Source: Spirochaetaceae bacterium (lineage in GTDB: Bacteria > Spirochaetota > Spirochaetia > Treponematales > Breznakiellaceae). Taken from it: DNA of 17,731 bases. A model generated the notes under the pieces. That model was not told the DNA's origin. It was given only the letters and a program-made list of their open reading frames with translations, and did not search any database. The DNA is taken from assembly GCA_031258615.1 (NCBI GenBank), contig JAIRMP010000161.1:1-17731 (forward strand). Direction: 5' to 3'. A program made the position numbers and the translations under genes. Below, one piece after another: positions 14,514 to 17,731 of this stretch. The first letter of the stretch is position 1. Each line of letters starts with the position of its first letter.

Positions 14514-15236
14514 TTACTGTTGCCGGCCAGCCGAGAGCGGCAGCTCCAGGCCGATGCTTTGTAAAAATTGCTCGTCCAGCAGCAGGCCGGGCGTGTCCCC
14601 GTCAGCCGCGATTCGGCCATTCTGTAAAAAGATGACTCGTGTAGCGAGGTCAAGCGCCATGTCAAGGTCGTGTGTGGCGATGATCTTCGTACAGGGTATC
14701 GTTTTTAACAGGGCTATAAGGTTTTTTCGCGCGCGGGGATCGAGCGAAGCGGTGGGTTCATCAAGCAGGAGTATCTCCGGTTCCATGATTAAAATTGCGG
14801 CAAGGGCGGCGCGCTGCTTCTCGCCTCCGGAAAGTTTGTACGGCGCCCGTTCGGCAAGCCCGGCGGCCTCCACCAATTCCAGCGTCCTGGCCGCCTGCGC
14901 CTTTGCCGCGTTACAGTCCACCCCTTTCTTCATCACCCCAAACGCGACATCCTCCCAAACGGTAGGCATAAAAAGCTGGTCATCCGGCTCTTGAAAGACG
15001 ATACCGCTGGCACGGCTCTTGCCGTCATTTTTTTGCGCAACGCCGTTTACCGTGATCGTGCCCGACACCGTTTTTAGGCATCCGGCAATCGCCTGTAGCA
15101 GCGTTGATTTCCCGGAACCGTTTGCGCCCGCGACACAGATACATTCGCCATCCGACACGGAAAAGTTTATACCCTCCAGAGATACGATTCTTTTATCATA
15201 AACGCACGATACATTTTGTAATGTCAGTTGAGCCAT
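14514..15236 (-). CDS. EcfA/CbiO-type ABC ATPase
   Basis: This 240-residue cytoplasmic ATPase is of the kind that drives energy-coupling-factor (vitamin or metal) importers. Motifs are intact: Walker A GANGSGKST (37-45), Q-loop FQEPDDQLFMPTVWEDVAFG (81-100, a strong EcfA/CbiO hallmark), signature LSGGEKQ (135-141), Walker B ILLLDEP (155-161), switch histidine 189. The frame could open at 15272, but that ATG lies within the -35 hexamer of the promoter at 15246-15274 and family similarity begins at MAQLTLQN, so 15236 is preferred. No Shine-Dalgarno is visible, consistent with a very short leader. Neither a transmembrane EcfT nor a substrate component is nearby, so the partner must be encoded elsewhere. 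Confidence 0.9.
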   Translation of the reverse strand: MAQLTLQNVSCVYDKRIVSLEGINFSVSDGECICVAGANGSGKSTLLQAIAGCLKTVSGTITVNGVAQKNDGKSRASGIVFQEPDDQLFMPTVWEDVAFGVMKKGVDCNAAKAQAARTLELVEAAGLAERAPYKLSGGEKQRAALAAILIMEPEILLLDEPTASLDPRARKNLIALLKTIPCTKIIATHDLDMALDLATRVIFLQNGRIAADGDTPGLLLDEQFLQSIGLELPLSAGRQQ

Positions 15237-15245
15237 TTTGCAGAC

Positions 15246-15274
15246 AGTATAGCCGATAGAAACGCCCATCACAA
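15246..15274 (-). promoter_or_regulatory. Promoter of the EcfA/CbiO gene
   Basis: On the minus strand TTGTGA (15269-15274), a 17-base spacer, then TATACT (15246-15251). The predicted start is near 15239, three bases before the chosen ATG, giving an almost leaderless message. Confidence 0.55.
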
Positions 15275-15340
15275 GGGCACAGCACCGTAGGCAGGCGGGT
15301 TACGCGCTTCAGCCTTGCGAGCAGTCCTGACAAGCAGGGT

Positions 15341-15404
15341 GGAGTTTGCGGTGAGCCCGCCAAAGGCGGGCGGCGCAAACTCCTATGCAAGCCGCAGGCT
15401 TGCA
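15341..15404. repeat. GGAGTTTGCG element, copy 5, plus adjacent hairpin
   Basis: Arms GGAGTTTGCG (15341-15350) and CGCAAACTCC (15374-15383) enclose GCCCGCC-AAA-GGCGGGC (15355-15371). A separate hairpin TGCAAGCC-GCA-GGCTTGCA follows at 15386-15404, repeating the element-plus-hairpin layout seen at 484-547, 767-834 and 1072-1138. Confidence 0.85.
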
Positions 15405-15658
15405 CGCTGAGCGTGAAAGATAACGGGTTACGCGCTTAGGCAGAGCAGACCATCCCACCTTCACTATTCACTAAAGAAGGGGGGCGCATTTTCCCCGCCG
15501 TTTTCGCAAACCGCCACCGTTATCGCCGCGCCCCCCTACGCTCCAGCCGCTCCGCGGCTTTCGCTACCCCCCAATCCGGGGACACCATCGTACCGCGCGT
15601 CAGGCGCGCCACAGGCGCCCCTGACGGCGGCAAGTCGCAAGCGGCTTGTGAGGGGGGT

Positions 15659-15691
15659 GGAGTTTGCGTAGACAACCGCGAAGCGGTTGTC
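15659..15691. repeat. Half GGAGTTTGCG element with GACAACCGC hairpin
   Basis: The left arm GGAGTTTGCG (15659-15668) has no matching right arm. It runs directly into GACAACCGC-GAA-GCGGTTGTC (15671-15691). It looks like a deletion derivative of the 484-547 arrangement. Confidence 0.7.
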
Positions 15692-15712
15692 CAATCGCGT
15701 AGCGGCTTGCCG

Positions 15713-15743
15713 CTGTGTAGTGCGCCAGTGGCGCACTACACAG
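15713..15743. repeat. 15-bp-arm palindrome
   Basis: CTGTGTAGTGCGCCA (15713-15727) and TGGCGCACTACACAG (15729-15743) are perfect reverse complements around one base; allowing a minimal loop, it is a 14-bp stem with loop AGT. No T-tract follows. Confidence 0.85.
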
Positions 15744-15765
15744 GCGGGTCGAGGGGGCTGACGAA

Positions 15766-15803
15766 CTGGATTGCTTCGTACCCTGCGGGTACTCGCAATG
15801 ACG
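15766..15803. repeat. CTGGATTGCTTCG repeat, copy 2
   Basis: CTGGATTGCTTCG (15766-15778), hairpin GTACCC-TGC-GGGTAC (15778-15792), TCGCAATGACG (15793-15803). Same 38-base length as 352-389, where the hairpin reads GCGCCC-TGC-GGGCGC: two paired positions have changed together. Inverted CGTCATTGCGA units follow at 15829 and 15859. Confidence 0.85.
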
Positions 15804-16012
15804 AAGGCGAACTGGCAATTCAGAATGCCGTCATTGCGAAGAGCGAGCACCCGCCCATCGTCATTGCGAGGCGTGTAGCGCCAGCACAACCCACACGCGG
15901 TAGGAGGTATGTACCAGCCCTGCGGGGTACCAGCACCCATTTGTCATAAACGTGAAATGGTTGCTGCCCATCGCAAGCGCGTTCTTGTATACGGCTTGAA
16001 AAACCGGTAGTA

Positions 16013-16018
16013 TATAAT
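16013..16018 (+). promoter_or_regulatory. -10 element before the aspartic protease gene
   Basis: A perfect TATAAT lies 45 bases before the protease ATG. No good -35 is present at 16-18 bases (TTGAAA at 15996 is only 11 bases away), so activity may need an activator. Confidence 0.45.
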
Positions 16019-16063
16019 TTCCGGTTGCCGGCATGGACGGCGGCCGGTATCGAGGAGAGGAGT

Positions 16064-16477
16064 ATGGGACTGGTATATACAGAGATTACATTGAAAAACG
16101 CGGTTGACGCGGGTAATGCCCATCGCGGTACAATCAGCGAAAAGGAAATACGCGCCGTAACGGTACAGGCGCTGGTGGACACCGGATCGGGAACGTTGGG
16201 AATAACCGAGGAAGTGAGAGAAAAACTTGGGCTGGACATACTGGGACTGCGGAGCGCCGAACTGGCGGACGGCGGTAAGCAGGTATGCCGCCTGACGGAG
16301 CCGGTGGACATCCATTGGAAAGACCGTCTTTGTACTTGCAGGGCGCTCGTGATACCGGGAGCTAAGGATGTGCTTTTGGGCGCGATACCGCTTGAATATA
16401 TGGATCTGACTGTGCATCCGGCTGGAAACGACCTTACCGGCGCACACGGCGATGAAATTGTTTGTATGCTCAAATGA
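16064..16477 (+). CDS. Retropepsin-like (clan AA) aspartic protease
   Basis: This is a 137-residue, single-domain protein of the retroviral-type aspartic protease fold, which works as a homodimer with one catalytic aspartate per subunit. The catalytic DTG is at residues 39-41 within VQALVDTGSGTLGI, followed by the ELADGGKQ flap-like region (66-73) and the late hydrophobic-Gly motif VLLGAIPLEYMDL (103-115) that packs by the active site. There is no signal peptide, so it is cytosolic. The frame is open from 16025, but GGAGAGG directly before the ATG at 16064 and the start of family similarity (MGLVYTEITLKN) favour that codon. It is isolated, with no partner gene beside it. The physiological substrate of this bacterial group is unknown to me. 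Confidence 0.85.
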   Translation: MGLVYTEITLKNAVDAGNAHRGTISEKEIRAVTVQALVDTGSGTLGITEEVREKLGLDILGLRSAELADGGKQVCRLTEPVDIHWKDRLCTCRALVIPGAKDVLLGAIPLEYMDLTVHPAGNDLTGAHGDEIVCMLK

Positions 16478-16528
16478 CGTTTTAAAAATACATTACGCGC
16501 TTTTTATTCGCAGTGGCGAACGTATAGA

Positions 16529-17128
16529 TTAAAACCCTTTCCGCCGTTTACATACCAGCTTCGTTTCGGGCCCTTCCCTAACCTCAGTAAACCGGCTCAA
16601 TTGCCTCCCGTATTCCTCTCTTAGAGCGTTAACTAGGAGTGCCTTCTCGGTCAGCGACCGGTTCTCGCCGGAGACGCCCGCCGTAAAAACGGCGTTCACC
16701 GCTGCCGCGTTTCTTACATTGTCGCTAAACTTTTTCTGTTTTTTTGCCGCTTCGCCAAACGCTTTGCCAACCAGCACTACAGCGCCGGTAATCATCCCGA
16801 TAAACGGCAGCATTGCCGAGAATGCCGTACCCAGTTTGAGCAGTATAGAGAATATGGGTTTTGAAAACTGCGAGGCTATTTTTTCGCCGATCTCCCCCAT
16901 CTTGGGCGATATATTTTTCATCGAGGCTACAAAATTGTTTAAGCGTTGGTTGAGTTTCGCTATCCCTCCGCCTGTTCCCTCAACCCAGACCTTTCCCGCT
17001 TTTTCGCCATGTTCCTTGAAGGTGGTGGTCATTTTTTTTATTTCCGCCTGGACTTCGGCTATACCCTGTCTGAGCTCCTTTATATCCAGGCTCAGGCCGA
17101 TTGCAATGCTTCCATCGTTTTCCGCCAT
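16529..17128 (-). CDS. Phage tape-measure-like N-terminal protein, probably truncated
   Basis: This 199-residue protein opens MAENDGSIAIGLSLDIKEL, then has heptad-like charged helices (15-60) and a hydrophobic glycine-rich stretch (97-121) followed by more charged helix. That order resembles the N-terminus of phage tail tape-measure proteins (which set tail length), but these are usually 600 or more residues, so this is likely a truncated or domain-level relative. Its last residues (ETKLVCKRRKGF) look unlike the rest and may mark a breakpoint. AAAGGAG precedes the ATG. No other tail gene is present in the window. A second copy of its first 22 codons lies at 17569-17634. Confidence 0.55.
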   Translation of the reverse strand: MAENDGSIAIGLSLDIKELRQGIAEVQAEIKKMTTTFKEHGEKAGKVWVEGTGGGIAKLNQRLNNFVASMKNISPKMGEIGEKIASQFSKPIFSILLKLGTAFSAMLPFIGMITGAVVLVGKAFGEAAKKQKKFSDNVRNAAAVNAVFTAGVSGENRSLTEKALLVNALREEYGRQLSRFTEVREGPETKLVCKRRKGF

Positions 17129-17138
17129 AAAATTCTCC

Positions 17139-17167
17139 TTTACTTTTTACGCAAGATTGCCGATAAT
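17139..17167 (+). promoter_or_regulatory. Divergent promoter with GTG at predicted +1
   Basis: TTTACT (17139-17144), a 17-base spacer, GATAAT (17162-17167), with the GTG of the membrane gene at 17174. The -35 overlaps the upstream leader (ribosome binding site) of the minus-strand tape-measure-like gene. The same TTTACT-17-GATAAT arrangement recurs at 17646-17674. Confidence 0.45.
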
Positions 17168-17173
17168 ACGATT

Positions 17174-17572
17174 GTGAATAAAAATGTCTTGAAAGAATTT
17201 AAAACCGGCGCGATACTTTTTCTCCCGTTGATTATTCTGTTAGCAGTGGGGCTCACTATTTTCCCGACACCAGAGGAAGTTTCAGCGGCGAAGGTAAAGC
17301 TAATGTTAAGCGTGCCAAACGATGAATTGATTTTTGATGGTTCATCGCTCAGTGGGGAAAGAGCAAGAGAGGAAGCGATGAGACTTTGGAATGAAGAAAA
17401 TCCCAAAACTGTCCGTATTCTTAACGCCCCATTTAATACGACCGAATACAGCGTCATGGTTTTCATCATTTGGGGTATATATGCGGTATTATTCATAATC
17501 CGGCGTTGTTGTATTGCCAGTCTCGCCGCTGCCGAGGCTAAAAAACTAAGGGAACCGAAACCCACGCAATAA
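17174..17572 (+). CDS. Small two-helix membrane protein
   Basis: Not recognised. From the GTG at 17174 it is a 132-residue protein with a transmembrane helix (about 11-30, TGAILFLPLIILLAVG), a polar domain of roughly 60 residues containing an ERAREEAMRLWNEENP helix, a second transmembrane helix (about 93-109), and a basic tail. It has no Shine-Dalgarno; its start lies at the predicted +1 of the 17139-17167 promoter. The amino-acid composition of this frame is protein-like, while the antisense frame is serine-rich and shadow-like, so the plus strand is preferred. Its stop abuts the remnant at 17573-17634. Confidence 0.55.
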   Translation: MNKNVLKEFKTGAILFLPLIILLAVGLTIFPTPEEVSAAKVKLMLSVPNDELIFDGSSLSGERAREEAMRLWNEENPKTVRILNAPFNTTEYSVMVFIIWGIYAVLFIIRRCCIASLAAAEAKKLREPKPTQ

Positions 17573-17634
17573 TCTATCAACTCGTCTAAATTAAAACTTA
17601 TGCCTATTGTAATACTGCCGTCTGTTTCCGCCAT
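17569..17634 (-). pseudogene. Second copy of the tape-measure-like gene start
   Basis: The minus strand begins MAETDGSITIGISFNLDELI, aligning residue for residue with MAENDGSIAIGLSLDIKELR of the gene at 16529-17128. A ribosome binding site (GGAG) lies upstream in the same relative position. After about 20 codons the homology stops exactly where the plus-strand membrane gene ends, and the remaining open frame to 17140 is antisense to that gene. I read it as a 5' remnant left by a tandem rearrangement. Confidence 0.6.
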
Positions 17635-17645
17635 ATTTATACTCC

Positions 17646-17683
17646 TTTACTTTCTACAGTTTTACGCCGATAATGCCGATAAT
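17646..17683 (+). promoter_or_regulatory. Second copy of the divergent promoter
   Basis: TTTACT (17646-17651), 17 bases, GATAAT (17669-17674); a second GATAAT lies at 17678-17683, five bases before an ATG. The region is a diverged copy of 17139-17173. Confidence 0.4.
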
Positions 17684-17688
17684 AAAGT

Positions 17689-17731
17689 ATGAAAAAAAGC
17701 GTAAAGAAAACCGCATGGAAAATATACAAAA
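17689..17731 (+). CDS. Start of a divergent ORF, cut by window end
   Basis: An ATG at 17689 opens a lysine-rich frame (MKKSVKKTAWKIYK) that runs off the window. It occupies the same position relative to the remnant at 17569-17634 as the membrane gene at 17174 does to the full gene, so it is probably the paralogous partner. A basic start of this kind would suit a membrane protein. Confidence 0.35.
   Translation, partial: MKKSVKKTAWKIYK

Larger units (their letters stand above)
15275..16000. other. Second palindrome-rich intergenic block
   Basis: No gene is supported. The block contains GGAGTTTGCG elements (15341-15383 complete; 15659-15668 left arm only), small triloop hairpins (15386-15404, 15403-15415, 15545-15559, 15606-15618, 15671-15691), a 15-bp-arm palindrome at 15713-15743, and CTGGATTGC/CGTCATTGCGA repeats (15766-15870). 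GGGTTACGCGCTT occurs twice, near 15298 and 15424. Confidence 0.7.

Noticed and set aside
14420..14635. Frame starting MFHVKQ, and a minus frame with repeated FHVK
   Set aside because: These residues are simply the parS 16-mers translated; no ribosome binding site and the frame runs antisense into the ABC ATPase gene.
17140..17634. Full 164-codon minus-strand protein from the second tape-measure-like start
   Set aside because: Only the first 20 or so codons are homologous to the true gene; the rest is serine-rich antisense of the membrane protein gene.
1..17731. tRNA, rRNA and insertion-sequence genes
   Set aside because: No cloverleaf with a TTCRANNC loop, rRNA signature or transposase motif was seen on either strand by eye.

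Overview
The window looks like a chromosomal segment of a host-associated spirochaete, most likely a Treponema relative from a gut habitat. This is a family-level judgement made without any search. It rests on the retropepsin-like protein of a type I associate with treponemes, the TPR-rich proteins, a DUF4116-type repeat fragment, and the palindrome-rich intergenic DNA. All confident genes have intact reading frames. Nearly all of the remaining DNA lies in four large intergenic blocks full of structured repeats.

Layout. 1-1334: no confident gene; dense palindromic repeats, a 14-base poly-C run and one promoter-like site with a doubtful small ORF. 1335-5544: a compact four-gene operon of outer-membrane beta-barrel protein, periplasmic binding protein, FecCD-type permease and FecE/BtuD-type ATPase, which reads as an uptake system for a siderophore, haem or corrinoid. 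5545-6309: intergenic, with two strong promoter-like sites that each place an ATG at or near the predicted transcription start. 6310-11503: a co-directional cluster of an exported protein of unknown function, a remnant of a DUF4116-type repeat, a 13-repeat TPR protein, and a Lon-type protease whose N-terminal substrate domain is replaced by TPRs. 11504-11839: a decayed antitoxin-like fragment on the minus strand.

11840-14215: mutS2. 14216-14513: four parS-like 16-mers, two of them perfect, which is a probable ParB-binding centromere. 14514-15236 (minus): an EcfA/CbiO-type ABC ATPase. 15275-16000: a second palindrome-rich block. 16064-16477: a retropepsin-like aspartic protease. 16529-17731: a phage tape-measure-like N-terminal gene on the minus strand, a divergent small membrane protein gene, then a second copy of the same gene start (about 22 codons) with another divergent ORF running off the window, so it looks like a tandem cassette.

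How the parts relate. The transport operon is self-contained. The TPR and TPR-Lon genes are 39 bases apart and share a repeat architecture, so a scaffold or adaptor plus protease partnership is a reasonable inference. The most unusual signals are the TPR-Lon module with its neighbours, a family of palindromes whose stems differ but whose loop is three bases, recurring promoters with the start codon almost at the predicted +1, and the tape-measure/membrane-protein cassette at the right end.
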